A stretch of DNA of 33,988 nt from positions 1 through 33,988 of the forward strand of contig JAUZRW010000123.1 of the NCBI GenBank assembly GCA_030950085.1, written 5' to 3'. Each line of letters begins with the position of its first letter. Positions within the stretch are counted from its first letter, which is position 1. Positions 15,718 to 23,883 of this stretch are shown in pieces. The position numbers were made by a program, and so were the translations under genes. The notes beneath the pieces are model-generated. The model saw only the letters and a list, made by a program, of their open reading frames with translations, ran no database searches and was not told the DNA's origin. The DNA is from Anaerolineae bacterium (lineage in GTDB: Bacteria > Chloroflexota > Anaerolineae > Aggregatilineales > Phototrophicaceae).

Positions 15718-16710
15718 GTGATTAATAAAAACATAAAGCAGAAAAAAGAGATTTTACTTGACCGTGCGCGAGGATGCCTATTGGGTTTAGCGGTTGGGGA
15801 CGCATTCGGCGATATTGGGCGCAATGATGCTTATCGACAACGGTATGGCATCGTGACCAATCTTTACGACGGGGCGAAGAGTACCGATGATACAGAATTT
15901 GCGATTCTCACAGCACAAACACTGATTGATTGCCAAGGGGATTTGACAACCGAACATCTTGTTGCTTCATGGAAAAAGTACATTCTCGATGAAGGTGGGA
16001 TGTTTGAGCGCGGTGGGAAACCCCTCTATGGCGCTGTGGCTAATCTCGAACGTGGCATGTTACCCCCTCTTTCGGGTCATGATAATGTGCAAAACAAAGA
16101 CGATGGTGCTGCTATGCGGATTGCTCCTATTGGCATTATTTGTGTAGGAGACCCCAATCGTGCCTCTGAAATGGCAAAAATCGAGTCGGAAATTAGTCAT
16201 GCGGAAGATGGTATTTGGGCAGCACAAGCTGTCGCTGCCAGTATTGCCGTTGCGCTAGTTGATGCAAGCATCACAGAAATTGTAAATACAGGGCTAGAAC
16301 AAATCCCAGAGGATAGTTGGCTAGGTCGCAAAATGGCACTGGCAATGAAAATCTGTCATGACAACCCAACGATTGAAGCAGCTTGGGAAGCTCTTCATAC
16401 CCAATTTTGGACACCCGCACATTCTATGGCGGCTGAGGCTATCCCACAAGCCTATGCCATCTTTAGATTAACAGGCGGAGATTTTCATAAGGGGATGTTC
16501 TGGGCGGGTAATTTTGGGCGCGATGCCGATACCATTAGTGCCGTTGTCGGTGCGCTGTCGGGTGCTATTCATGGCGAAGGTGTCATTCCTGCTGATTGGA
16601 TTGAGAAAGTATCGCATCCTGCGGGCGTTTGCCTAAAATTTTCGGCGCAACTGGATATTAGAGATATCGCAGACCAATTGGTTGACTTGGTTGAAATAAT
16701 GAAAAAATAG
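15718..16710 (+). CDS. ADP-ribosylglycohydrolase-family protein (single domain)
   Basis: This 330-residue, all-helical DraG/ARH-type protein opens with RARGCLLGLAVGDAFGD, the family signature. Metal-binding motifs are STDDTE (D57, D58) and, near the C-terminus, GRDADT (D269, D271), consistent with a binuclear Mg/Mn site. Family members hydrolyse N- or O-glycosidic bonds to ribose, classically removing ADP-ribose from proteins, but many bacterial members sit in catabolic clusters with unknown substrates. Here it is the first gene after the second operator and precedes a sugar-type ABC cassette, so a catabolic role on an imported riboside-like compound is inferred. The GTG at 15718 is chosen because GGTGGA precedes it; in-frame TTG 15706 and GTG 15709 are alternatives. 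The stop codon touches the left 90-bp inverted repeat. Confidence 0.85.
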   Translation: MINKNIKQKKEILLDRARGCLLGLAVGDAFGDIGRNDAYRQRYGIVTNLYDGAKSTDDTEFAILTAQTLIDCQGDLTTEHLVASWKKYILDEGGMFERGGKPLYGAVANLERGMLPPLSGHDNVQNKDDGAAMRIAPIGIICVGDPNRASEMAKIESEISHAEDGIWAAQAVAASIAVALVDASITEIVNTGLEQIPEDSWLGRKMALAMKICHDNPTIEAAWEALHTQFWTPAHSMAAEAIPQAYAIFRLTGGDFHKGMFWAGNFGRDADTISAVVGALSGAIHGEGVIPADWIEKVSHPAGVCLKFSAQLDIRDIADQLVDLVEIMKK

Positions 16711-16799
16711 CCCCTTTCGGGGTTTTACCGCGCCTCACATAAAATTGCAAAGTGAGACAGGCGTTAGAGCATCATCGTAGATAGTTTGTTAAACAAGAA
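16710..16799 (+). repeat. Left copy of 90-bp inverted repeat flanking ABC cassette
   Basis: These 90 bases are the reverse complement of 20124-20213 with three mismatches (one in CACAT/CACAC, two in ATCATCG/ATCACTG). The element contains a CCCC-TTTC-GGGG hairpin at its outer end. A bulged hairpin follows, formed by CGCCTCAC (16731-16738) and GTGAGACAGGCG (16752-16763). A short palindrome, TTGTTAAACAA (16786-16796), lies at its inner end. It begins at the last base of the preceding gene's stop codon and ends 16 bases before the permease start. There is no coding capacity and no transposase nearby. Confidence 0.95.
16711..16726 (+). terminator. Terminator in left inverted repeat
   Basis: CCCC TTTC GGGG (16711-16722) forms a compact hairpin followed by TTTT, directly after the stop codon of the ADP-ribosylglycohydrolase-family gene. 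The preceding A-run could make it act in both directions. It may lower or block read-through into the ABC genes, which would then need their own promoter or anti-termination. Confidence 0.6.
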
Positions 16800-16815
16800 T
16801 AGTCGGATTTTATTG

Positions 16816-17799
16816 ATGACAGCAAAAATAGAACAACACTCAAATACTTGGCGTGGACTGCCCCTCATACGCAACTTTACATCTTTAACGTCAAGTGAAC
16901 AACGCGAAGCCTTGTTTGGTTACTTATTCATCTCACCTTGGATGATTGGTTTTTTGGTGTTTTTTCTCGGACCCATTATCGCTTCTTTCGTCCTTAGTTT
17001 CTCACGTTGGGATATTGTCGGCGAAATACAATGGGTCGGTTTCGCCAATTATGAACGCATTTTTACCAATGACCCCTCTTTCCGTAAGTCCGTGCAAGTC
17101 ACACTCACCTATGCCGTTTTCTATTTGCCACTGGAAGTCATTTTTGGTATTGGCTTGGCAGTCGTCATGAACCAAAAGGTAAAAGCTATCGGCATCTTCC
17201 GAACACTTTTCTATATGCCCTATGTTGTCCCGAAAGTGGCAGGAGCTTTAGTCTGGGTTTGGATGTTGAGTGCGCGTTATGGGGCTGTCAACACCCTGCT
17301 TGGATGGGGTGGCATAGAGGGACCAAGATGGCTTGAGAGTCCGCGTTATGTTTTACCAAGCATCATTATTATGAGCCTGTGGGGTGTCGGAGGCAGTGCC
17401 GTTATCTATCTTGCTGGGCTTCAAAATATTCCAGAACAACTCTATGAAGCGGCGACAATTGATGGTGCAAATGCTAGACAGCGTTTTCGATATGTGACTT
17501 TGCCAATGCTCACGCCGACCATCTTTTTTCAAATCGTATTGGGGTTAATTGGTGTGTTCCAGACCTTTACACCAGCCTTCATTGCCGCAGGACAAGCCGG
17601 TGGGCCCTTGCAATCGGGTTTGTTTTATATGCTCTACATTTACAACAAAGCCTTTGGAGCTAGTGGCGCAGGGTCTCGAATGGGCTATGCGTCGGCACTC
17701 TCATGGATTATCACGGTTTTCATCCTGATTATAACTGTTCTTATCTTCCGTAGCTCCAAATACTGGGTTCATTACGAAGCGGAACGGCAAGGGAGATAA
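16816..17799 (+). CDS. Carbohydrate ABC transporter permease, MalF/UgpA type
   Basis: This 327-residue inner-membrane permease has about six hydrophobic segments. The first follows a cytoplasmic stretch of about 35 residues and begins near LFGYLFISPWMIGF. The EAA loop that docks on the ATPase is EAATIDGANARQRF (from about residue 211), with typical LPMLTP after it. Together with the next two genes it forms a sugar-type (CUT1) uptake system; no ATPase gene is present. The ATG at 16816 is preferred. An in-frame TTG at 16786 would start inside the inverted repeat and add 10 residues of no family likeness. The ribosome-binding site is weak. Confidence 0.9.
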   Translation: MTAKIEQHSNTWRGLPLIRNFTSLTSSEQREALFGYLFISPWMIGFLVFFLGPIIASFVLSFSRWDIVGEIQWVGFANYERIFTNDPSFRKSVQVTLTYAVFYLPLEVIFGIGLAVVMNQKVKAIGIFRTLFYMPYVVPKVAGALVWVWMLSARYGAVNTLLGWGGIEGPRWLESPRYVLPSIIIMSLWGVGGSAVIYLAGLQNIPEQLYEAATIDGANARQRFRYVTLPMLTPTIFFQIVLGLIGVFQTFTPAFIAAGQAGGPLQSGLFYMLYIYNKAFGASGAGSRMGYASALSWIITVFILIITVLIFRSSKYWVHYEAERQGR

Positions 17800-17805
17800 A
17801 TCAAT

Positions 17806-18684
17806 ATGGCACAATTAACAACAACTGTTGCTCATCAAAATCAAAATAAAGTCTTGGCTGCTCTGACTTGGCTACGGTCAAAAAGTATGTATGTCCTTCT
17901 GATTGTTTTGGCAGCACTCTTTCTTATTCCACTTTATTGGATGCTTGCAACTTCGTTAAAAACGCCCGCACAAACATTCGCACTGCCGCCCGAATGGATT
18001 CCTAATCCAGTTGCGACTGAGAATTATACTCAAGTATTTGAGGAAGTTCCTTTTGGTCGTTTCATTTTGAATTCATTCTTCCTTGTAATCATGAATGTTA
18101 TCGGGCAATTGGTCTCTGTTACTTTAGTGGCTTATGGTTTCGCCCGCTTACGCTTTCCGGGACGCAGTATTCTCTTCTTGCTGATGCTTGCGACACTCAT
18201 GATTCCTTATCAAGTGACACTTGTGCCACGCTTTATTTTGTTTGCCAAGATTGGTTGGGTGAATACCTATCTACCACTCATTGTCCCTGCATTTACTGGT
18301 AGCCCGTTTCTAATTTTTCTCGTTCGCCAATACATGATGAGTATCCCTTTCGACCTTGACGAAGCGGCTTATATTGATGGTGCTAATCAATTTGATGTAT
18401 TTTGGCGAATTATCTTGCCCTTAGCGCGTCCAGCCTTAGTTTTAGTCGTCGTCTTTACATTCATCGACGTTTGGAACGATTTTTTGCAACCCCTCATCTA
18501 TCTCAATGACCCAAACCTGTTTACCGTATCACTAGGGTTAAGTTTCTTCCAAGGACAACGAGAAACAGCATGGAATCTCTTGATGGCGGCGGCGCTGATG
18601 GCAATGACACCTCCCCTATTGCTATTCTTTTTTGCCCAGAAACAGCTTATCGGAGGCATCTCAGTTGAGGGGTTGAAGGGATAA
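17806..18684 (+). CDS. Carbohydrate ABC transporter permease, MalG/UgpE type
   Basis: This 292-residue inner-membrane permease is the partner of the preceding gene, starting only 6 bases after its stop; GGGAG at the end of that gene can serve as ribosome-binding site. MalG-type features include the first membrane segment ending IPLYWMLATSLKTP, the LPPEW periplasmic segment and the EAA loop DEAAYIDGANQFDVF (from residue 185) followed by LPLARPAL. The C-terminal FFFAQKQLIGGISVEGLKG is typical of MalG-like permeases. The specific sugar cannot be inferred. Confidence 0.92.
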   Translation: MAQLTTTVAHQNQNKVLAALTWLRSKSMYVLLIVLAALFLIPLYWMLATSLKTPAQTFALPPEWIPNPVATENYTQVFEEVPFGRFILNSFFLVIMNVIGQLVSVTLVAYGFARLRFPGRSILFLLMLATLMIPYQVTLVPRFILFAKIGWVNTYLPLIVPAFTGSPFLIFLVRQYMMSIPFDLDEAAYIDGANQFDVFWRIILPLARPALVLVVVFTFIDVWNDFLQPLIYLNDPNLFTVSLGLSFFQGQRETAWNLLMAAALMAMTPPLLLFFFAQKQLIGGISVEGLKG

Positions 18685-18687
18685 GTC

Positions 18688-18726
18688 ATGACAACAATCT
18701 TGAGAAAGGAGCAATTTATGGAATGA
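18688..18726 (+). other. Possible 12-codon leader ORF between permease and binding-protein gene
   Basis: An ATG at 18688 opens a 12-codon frame ending TGA at 18724-18726. Within it, a strong AAAGGAG (18706-18712) precedes a second in-frame ATG that has only one more codon before the stop. A good Shine-Dalgarno sequence before an almost empty frame is odd. It could be a leader peptide, a remnant of a lost gene or chance. The real binding-protein start has its own GAGGAAA further on. Confidence 0.25.
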
Positions 18727-18785
18727 GGGTTTCCGTAAGACTGCAAAATTATCAAACTTTTAGTCAATAATGAGGAAAATTTGTC

Positions 18786-20078
18786 ATGAATAAACGTACT
18801 TTACTAACTTTGATGCTCATCATTGGCATTCTCATTCCTGTGTTATCAATCCAAGCACAAGATGAGACTGTTACCATTACATGGTGGGGAACAGAACGTG
18901 GACGTGATACCGCCGCAACCCGTGAGGTTCATTTCCAATTGGCGCGTGCCTTTGAAGAAGCTAATCCGGGCATTAACGTTGCGGTTTCGCTCTTCCCCAG
19001 CCGTGGATTTAACACCCGTGTCGCTACAGCGATTGCAGCAGGTCAAGGTCCCGATGTTTGGTATCATACCCTTCCCGCCGATGCCGCCGACCAAGGTTTT
19101 TTGTTAGATTTAACACCCCTTATGGAACGCGATGGCATCAATCCTGAAGAACTGTGGTTCTCTGGTGCAGAACAACGTATGAAATACGAGGGTCGCTATT
19201 ACGGCGCTCCACGCGATGCAGTTTCAGCATTGGTATTTTACAATATAGACATGTTTGAAGCGGCTGGTGTCGATATCCCACAAGCCGGCTGGACAGTTGA
19301 TGACTTCCGTTCTATCGCTAATCAACTAACTGACCGTGATAATGACCTCTATGGTGTCGGCGCGATTGTCGGCGGCGATGGTTGCACGCTCTGGTCTTCT
19401 TTCTCCTTCAATCTCGGTGCAGATACCATCAGCCCAGATGGTCGCCAAGTTGTCGGTTATCTGGATACACCAGAAGCCGCGAATGCTTTCCGCTATTGCC
19501 TAGAACTCGTGACCGAAGACCAAGTAACCGCACCATCCGAACTGCAAGACCAGTTTGGCGAATTAGTGTTCTTGTCCGGTCAAGTTGCGATGCAATCTGG
19601 CTCAAACTGGGAAATTCCAGCCGTGCAGGAACAAGCCGATTTTGCTTGGGGCGTGATTGAATCACCGCGCTTCGACACAGATTCAGAAGGCATCCCTTGG
19701 ACAGATAGCATTTCCTACTCCATCTGGGAAGGCAGCAGCAATCAAGAGGCAGCATGGGAATTAGTCAAATGGTTGAGTGGCGCTGATGCACAACGCATGG
19801 CAGCAGAAGCTAATGTTTGGTTCCCCAATAGCCCTGCAATCTGGGAAGAATTGAGTTGGGATGCAGATCCTATTCTCGGTATCTCTTATAGTGAATTGCT
19901 CAAAGACACCGTGATACCCAACTATCTGCGCTCGCGTTTCTTCTTTGATTGCGCCTATTCAGTCCACAGCAACGCCCGTGTTCGCTGGGTAGAAAATGGT
20001 GAACGCGATATAGACTCCATATTAGCGGAAGAAACCGCTAATGCACAATCTTGTCTGGATGATAATTACGGCGTTTAA
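18786..20078 (+). CDS. ABC transporter extracellular sugar-binding protein
   Basis: This 430-residue solute-binding protein (SBP_bac_1 family) is the substrate-capturing part of the ABC cassette. It starts with a signal peptide (MNKRTLLTLMLIIGILIPVLS), probably cut after IQA; there is no lipobox cysteine. Family features include TITWWG at the mature N-terminus, AFEEANPGINV, AAGQGPDVWY and WELVKWLSG. GAGGAAA lies at good distance before the ATG. It is the last gene inside the inverted-repeat-bracketed segment and is followed at once by a strong terminator. A polysaccharide- or glycoside-derived ligand is likely; its identity is unknown. Confidence 0.93.
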   Translation: MNKRTLLTLMLIIGILIPVLSIQAQDETVTITWWGTERGRDTAATREVHFQLARAFEEANPGINVAVSLFPSRGFNTRVATAIAAGQGPDVWYHTLPADAADQGFLLDLTPLMERDGINPEELWFSGAEQRMKYEGRYYGAPRDAVSALVFYNIDMFEAAGVDIPQAGWTVDDFRSIANQLTDRDNDLYGVGAIVGGDGCTLWSSFSFNLGADTISPDGRQVVGYLDTPEAANAFRYCLELVTEDQVTAPSELQDQFGELVFLSGQVAMQSGSNWEIPAVQEQADFAWGVIESPRFDTDSEGIPWTDSISYSIWEGSSNQEAAWELVKWLSGADAQRMAAEANVWFPNSPAIWEELSWDADPILGISYSELLKDTVIPNYLRSRFFFDCAYSVHSNARVRWVENGERDIDSILAEETANAQSCLDDNYGV

Positions 20079-20088
20079 TTGACAATCT

Positions 20089-20132
20089 GGGGTTTCATCA
20101 CTTCTTAAGCGGTGAGACCCCGTTTCTTGTTT
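20089..20132 (+). terminator. Intrinsic terminator after binding-protein gene
   Basis: GGGGTTTCATC (20089-20099) pairs over 11 positions (two G-T wobbles) with GGTGAGACCCC (20111-20121), followed by GTTTCTTGTTT. It lies 10 bases after the stop codon. Its T-tail overlaps the first bases of the right inverted repeat, so the repeat border coincides with the end of the transcript. Confidence 0.8.
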
Positions 20133-20213
20133 AACAAACTATCTACAGTGATGCTCTAACGCCTGTCTCACTTTGCAATTTTGTGTGAGGCGCGGTAAAA
20201 CCCCGAAAGGGGC
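20124..20213 (-). repeat. Right copy of 90-bp inverted repeat flanking ABC cassette
   Basis: This is the reverse complement of 16710-16799, with 87 of 90 positions identical. Its outer end carries the CCCC-GAAA-GGGG hairpin and its inner end overlaps the T-tail of the binding-protein terminator. The next gene starts 29 bases beyond. In this orientation TTGCAA (20173-20178) and TAAAAC (20196-20201), 17 bases apart, could make a weak promoter toward the next gene; this is speculative. Confidence 0.95.
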
Positions 20214-20217
20214 TTTT
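20201..20217 (+). terminator. GNRA-loop terminator in right inverted repeat
   Basis: CCCC GAAA GGGG (20201-20212) followed by CTTTTT is a classic short intrinsic terminator with a stable GAAA tetraloop. Flanking AAAA and TTTT could lengthen the stem. It is the second terminator in a row between the binding-protein gene and the next gene, so the downstream genes probably do not rely on simple read-through. Confidence 0.7.
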
Positions 20218-20242
20218 TAATGTTAAGCGTAAAGGGGAAATA

Positions 20243-22330
20243 ATGCTGCCTGTTGACTATGAAAATCGAGTGTATGCAGCGTGGCTCGGTAAATGTATTG
20301 GTGTACGATTTGGCGCACCGCTTGAAAATTGGACATACGAAGAAATCCGCGACAATCTCGGCGACCTCCAATGGTATGTGCGCGAAGATAGAGGGAAAAT
20401 CTTTAAGCCCGATGATGATACGTCTGTCCCACTGATACAACTCCGTGCGATACAAGATTATGATAGTCGGTCTCATTTGACAGCCCAAGAATGTGCCGAA
20501 ACGCTGCTGAATTATATCGGCGACCATCATGGGACGTTTTGGTGGGGAGGCTATGGTATATCTAGCGAAGAAACAGCCTATATGAACCTCATCAGTGGTA
20601 TTCCTGCCCCTCTCTCTGGTTCTATCGCAATGAACGGCGAAATTCTACCTGAGCAAATTGGAGGACAAATTTTTAGTGATATTTGGGGGTTAGTTGCCCC
20701 TAATCAACCGGCGCTTGCTGCGGATTTAGCAGGCACAATGGCGAGTGTTTCTCATGACCGCAACGGCATCTATGGTGGGCGTTTTATTGCCGCGCTAACT
20801 GCCGCCGCCTTCTCAGAATCCGACCCCCGAAAATTAATTGAAATCGGATTAGAGCATATCCCAAGTGACAGTCAATATACAGAAGTTGTCCGCGCAATGC
20901 TCGATTTCCATGCCCAACATCCCGAAGATTGGCACGCCGCATTTGCACATCTCAAAGCACACTATGGCGACCATCTCTATCCCGGCTTGGTACACATTAT
21001 TCCCAATGCAGGGGTTGTTATTTTGGGTTTGCTTTATGGCGAAGGTGATTTTTCACAAACTTTACGAATCACGAATATGGCAGGTTGGGATACGGATTGT
21101 AATGTCGGCAATGTAGGCGCAATCATGGGCGCGGCTGTTGGCTTAGAGGCAATTGATTATCAGTGGCGCGAACCGATGAACGACCTTGTTGTACTGGCAA
21201 GCCTCATCGGAACACGCAATATTATGACGATTCCGCAATGTGCTGACCTCATCTGCCATTTAGGACGCAAATTGAGTGGAGAAGCGCAGAGTGAAACTAA
21301 GGCACGCTATCACTTTGGCTATTCAGGGTCAACTAATAACTTCATTGCAACAGGCAAAAAAGGTCGCCCGATTCATATTCAGCAAGCAATCGTTGAGGGT
21401 GAACCATCGCTCAAAGTATCCGTTCGGAAATTGAACAAAAAAGGCGAAATACGAGTTGCAACACGCACCTACTATCGCCCCTCAGAATTGCTCAGTAATT
21501 ATTACGGCGCGGCATTTACGCCTCGCATCTATCCCGAACAAACAGTCACAGCAAAGTTGTATTTGCCAACCGATGCCCCACAAGATATTAAAGCCGCTAT
21601 TTTTGTCTATGACGATAATCATGCACAATCATATCAAGCACAAGCAATAACATTGACACCCAACACATGGCACAACTTGACCTACACCATTCCGCCACTT
21701 GACGATGCTTGTTTGTCACAAGTTGGTATCGTCTTACGCAATGTGAGCGCCAATTGGACAGTTGGTTCTTTTGCTATTTCAGAACTCGATTGGGACAATA
21801 CACCACATTACAGCACAACGTTTGCCAAAGAACGTCCTGAAACGGGTGCTATCAGTCAATGGACATATTTACGCGGTTATTGGCGACTTGAGAATGGTGC
21901 TTATCATGGTAGCGGCATCGGCTATAGCGAAAGTTATTCTGGTGACATTGACTGGACAGATTACACCGTATCTAGCGAAATCACACCGCTTATGGGCGAT
22001 TATCACCTTATCAATGTGCGTGTACAAGGTGCTTTACGCAGTTATGCTTTCGGATTAGCACCCGATAATACGATTGCCCTCTACAAAAAAAATACGTCCT
22101 ACCAGCTAATGCAAAAAACCGACTTTACATGGCAACATGGACAGTCTTATCGCTTAAAAATCTGTGCAAAGGGCGATGAATTTGTAGCGACGATTGAGGG
22201 CGATGAAGAAACGAAAACTATCCATTGGCGTGATACAAATGCCCCCTATCGCAATGGACAAATCGGGCTTTCAATCTGGAATAATGGGCATACCGCCTTT
22301 CATTGGCTCAAAGTTGTGCCAGAGGAATAA
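20243..22330 (+). CDS. ADP-ribosylglycohydrolase-family protein fused to C-terminal LamG-like domain
   Basis: This 695-residue protein combines an ADP-ribosylglycohydrolase-like domain (about 1-345) with a beta-sandwich region. The N-terminus AAWLGKCIGVRFGAPLE and PDDDTSVPL (D57-D59) form the first metal motif; GWDTDCNVGN (D283, D285, N287) forms the second. The C-terminal part has a carbohydrate-binding-like segment (about 370-525), then a concanavalin/DUF1080-like domain (about 530-695) with DWTDYTVSSEI and NGQIGLSIWNNG. No signal peptide is visible, so it is probably cytoplasmic. The reaction is likely hydrolysis of a ribosyl or related glycosidic bond, with the extra domain binding the substrate; this is inference. 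AAAGGGGAAATA gives a good ribosome-binding site. It is only distantly similar to the single-domain family member upstream, so the two are probably not a recent duplication. Confidence 0.85.
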   Translation: MLPVDYENRVYAAWLGKCIGVRFGAPLENWTYEEIRDNLGDLQWYVREDRGKIFKPDDDTSVPLIQLRAIQDYDSRSHLTAQECAETLLNYIGDHHGTFWWGGYGISSEETAYMNLISGIPAPLSGSIAMNGEILPEQIGGQIFSDIWGLVAPNQPALAADLAGTMASVSHDRNGIYGGRFIAALTAAAFSESDPRKLIEIGLEHIPSDSQYTEVVRAMLDFHAQHPEDWHAAFAHLKAHYGDHLYPGLVHIIPNAGVVILGLLYGEGDFSQTLRITNMAGWDTDCNVGNVGAIMGAAVGLEAIDYQWREPMNDLVVLASLIGTRNIMTIPQCADLICHLGRKLSGEAQSETKARYHFGYSGSTNNFIATGKKGRPIHIQQAIVEGEPSLKVSVRKLNKKGEIRVATRTYYRPSELLSNYYGAAFTPRIYPEQTVTAKLYLPTDAPQDIKAAIFVYDDNHAQSYQAQAITLTPNTWHNLTYTIPPLDDACLSQVGIVLRNVSANWTVGSFAISELDWDNTPHYSTTFAKERPETGAISQWTYLRGYWRLENGAYHGSGIGYSESYSGDIDWTDYTVSSEITPLMGDYHLINVRVQGALRSYAFGLAPDNTIALYKKNTSYQLMQKTDFTWQHGQSYRLKICAKGDEFVATIEGDEETKTIHWRDTNAPYRNGQIGLSIWNNGHTAFHWLKVVPEE

Positions 22331-22335
22331 GAAAT

Positions 22336-23883
22336 ATGGTCAAGTTACACGAATATCAAGGCAAGCAAATTCTAGCAAAATACGGGATTTCTCTTCCCCA
22401 AAGCATCCTTGCAACATCACCAAATGAAGCGCGGCAATTTGCTGAAAAAATCGGTGCTGTCGTTGTTAAAGCACAAGTTTGGACAACCAGTCGTGCGGCA
22501 CAGAATCTGATTCACTTTGCAGCAACAAGCGATGAAGCAGCACAGGCAGCAAACACCTTAATCGGTCAAAGAGTCGGTAATTTCATTGTTGAACATGTCT
22601 TGGTTGAAGAACAAGTCGCTATTGAGCAAGAATGGTATCTCGGACTCATCATTGATGACCAAGCCCGTGTGCCTGTATTGCTATTTAGTGCTGTTGGTGG
22701 AAGCGGTATCGAAGAGATTCTGACAGCAAATCCAAACCAAGTGATTCGCCATCAGATTAATATCCGCGAAGGCTTGCAAGATTTTGAAGCGCGTGAGATT
22801 TGCCGTCGCGCAGGAATCGGCGGACGCACAATGTTGAAACTGAGCCAAGTGATTCGGCGTTTTTATGATGCGACGCGGTATTATGAGGCACGGTCAGCCG
22901 AAATCAATCCGCTTGTTCTCACAAAAGACGGGCAGATTATGGCGCTTGATGCCCGTTTCACGATTGATGATTATGCGCTATTTCGTCATCCTGATTTGGA
23001 CATTGAAGTGGCACGAGAACTTGACCGTCCGCCTACAAAACTCGAAAAAATAGCGTGGCAAGTCGAGAAAGATGATTATCGTGGGACATTTTACTTCATC
23101 CAGATGATGAGTGACTTTGAAAAAGGTCAAAATGTGGTCGGTTTTCATGGCGCAGGCGGTGGCGGCAGTATGATGAACATGGATGCCCTCTTAGCGCGTG
23201 GATTCCAAATAGCAAATTTTGTCGATACCAGTGGCAATCCCCCAGCGAGCAAAGTTTATCGTGCCGCACGAATCATTCTCAGCCAAGCCAATATAGACGG
23301 CTATTATGCAGGCGGTAGTGGTGTTGCCAGTCAAGAACAATTTCATTCGGCGCGTGGTTTAGTCAAGGCATTTATGGATACCCAACTCAACATTCCGGCA
23401 GTAATTCGTATTGGTGGCAATGCTGAGGAAGAAGCAATCGACATTTTACAGCGTGCGAAAGGGACTTTCCCTGCACCGCTAGAGGCTTATGGGCGCGATG
23501 ATTCGCCGGATATGTGCGCCGAACGTTTGCAAGCACTCATTGAAACTTATGAGCCACTTCAAGACCCTCCTGTGCGCGAAAATCCCCAAGCACAAGACCC
23601 TTATCAGTTCGAGACCGTCACGGGCGGCACAGTCACCTTTGACCATGCTCTTTGCCGAAACTGCGAGAGCAAAATTTGTATCGAAACTTGTGTACCGCAA
23701 ATATTATCGCTAGACGAAGGCGTTCCTGTTCTCAATATTGGACACGACGAGGCAAAACGTGGCGCATGTACCGAATGTCTTGCTTGCGAGGTGGAATGTT
23801 ATTTTTTAGGCAATCGGGGCGGTATTATTCATTTGCCCATACAAGGTTTAAGCAGCGAGAAAAATCATGCCGATATTGATTAA
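22336..23883 (+). CDS. ATP-grasp CoA-ligase beta subunit (ATP-citrate-lyase/SucC-like) with ferredoxin-like C-terminus
   Basis: This 515-residue protein starts like SucC/AclB (KLHEYQGKQILAKYGI). An ATP-grasp region includes the conserved EINPLVLTKDGQIMALDAR, followed by a CoA-ligase domain with FHGAGGGGS and NFVDTSGNPP. The C-terminal part is unusual: it carries C440-x2-C443-x4-C448-x3-C452 and C478-x2-C481-x2-C484-x3-C488, the spacing of a two-[4Fe-4S] ferredoxin-like domain, not part of standard succinyl-CoA synthetase or ATP-citrate lyase beta chains. With the next gene, overlapping by 17 bases, it should form an ATP-dependent acyl-CoA ligase/lyase. AGAGGAATAAGAAAT precedes the ATG, 5 bases after the previous stop. 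A longer start (TTG 22303) would overlap the previous gene and lacks support. Confidence 0.85.
   Translation: MVKLHEYQGKQILAKYGISLPQSILATSPNEARQFAEKIGAVVVKAQVWTTSRAAQNLIHFAATSDEAAQAANTLIGQRVGNFIVEHVLVEEQVAIEQEWYLGLIIDDQARVPVLLFSAVGGSGIEEILTANPNQVIRHQINIREGLQDFEAREICRRAGIGGRTMLKLSQVIRRFYDATRYYEARSAEINPLVLTKDGQIMALDARFTIDDYALFRHPDLDIEVARELDRPPTKLEKIAWQVEKDDYRGTFYFIQMMSDFEKGQNVVGFHGAGGGGSMMNMDALLARGFQIANFVDTSGNPPASKVYRAARIILSQANIDGYYAGGSGVASQEQFHSARGLVKAFMDTQLNIPAVIRIGGNAEEEAIDILQRAKGTFPAPLEAYGRDDSPDMCAERLQALIETYEPLQDPPVRENPQAQDPYQFETVTGGTVTFDHALCRNCESKICIETCVPQILSLDEGVPVLNIGHDEAKRGACTECLACEVECYFLGNRGGIIHLPIQGLSSEKNHADID

Noticed and set aside
16786-16815. TTG start of the first permease inside the inverted repeat
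   Set aside because: The added 10 residues have no family likeness; the ATG at 16816 gives a normal N-terminus.
16710-20213. Insertion sequence or transposon with terminal inverted repeats
   Set aside because: No transposase or recombinase gene lies between or next to the repeats, and no target-site duplication was recognised. It is kept as a repeat only.
22303-22335. Longer start of the ATP-grasp subunit
   Set aside because: It begins at a TTG inside the previous gene; the ATG at 22336 has AGAGGA upstream and gives the typical KLHEYQGK start.
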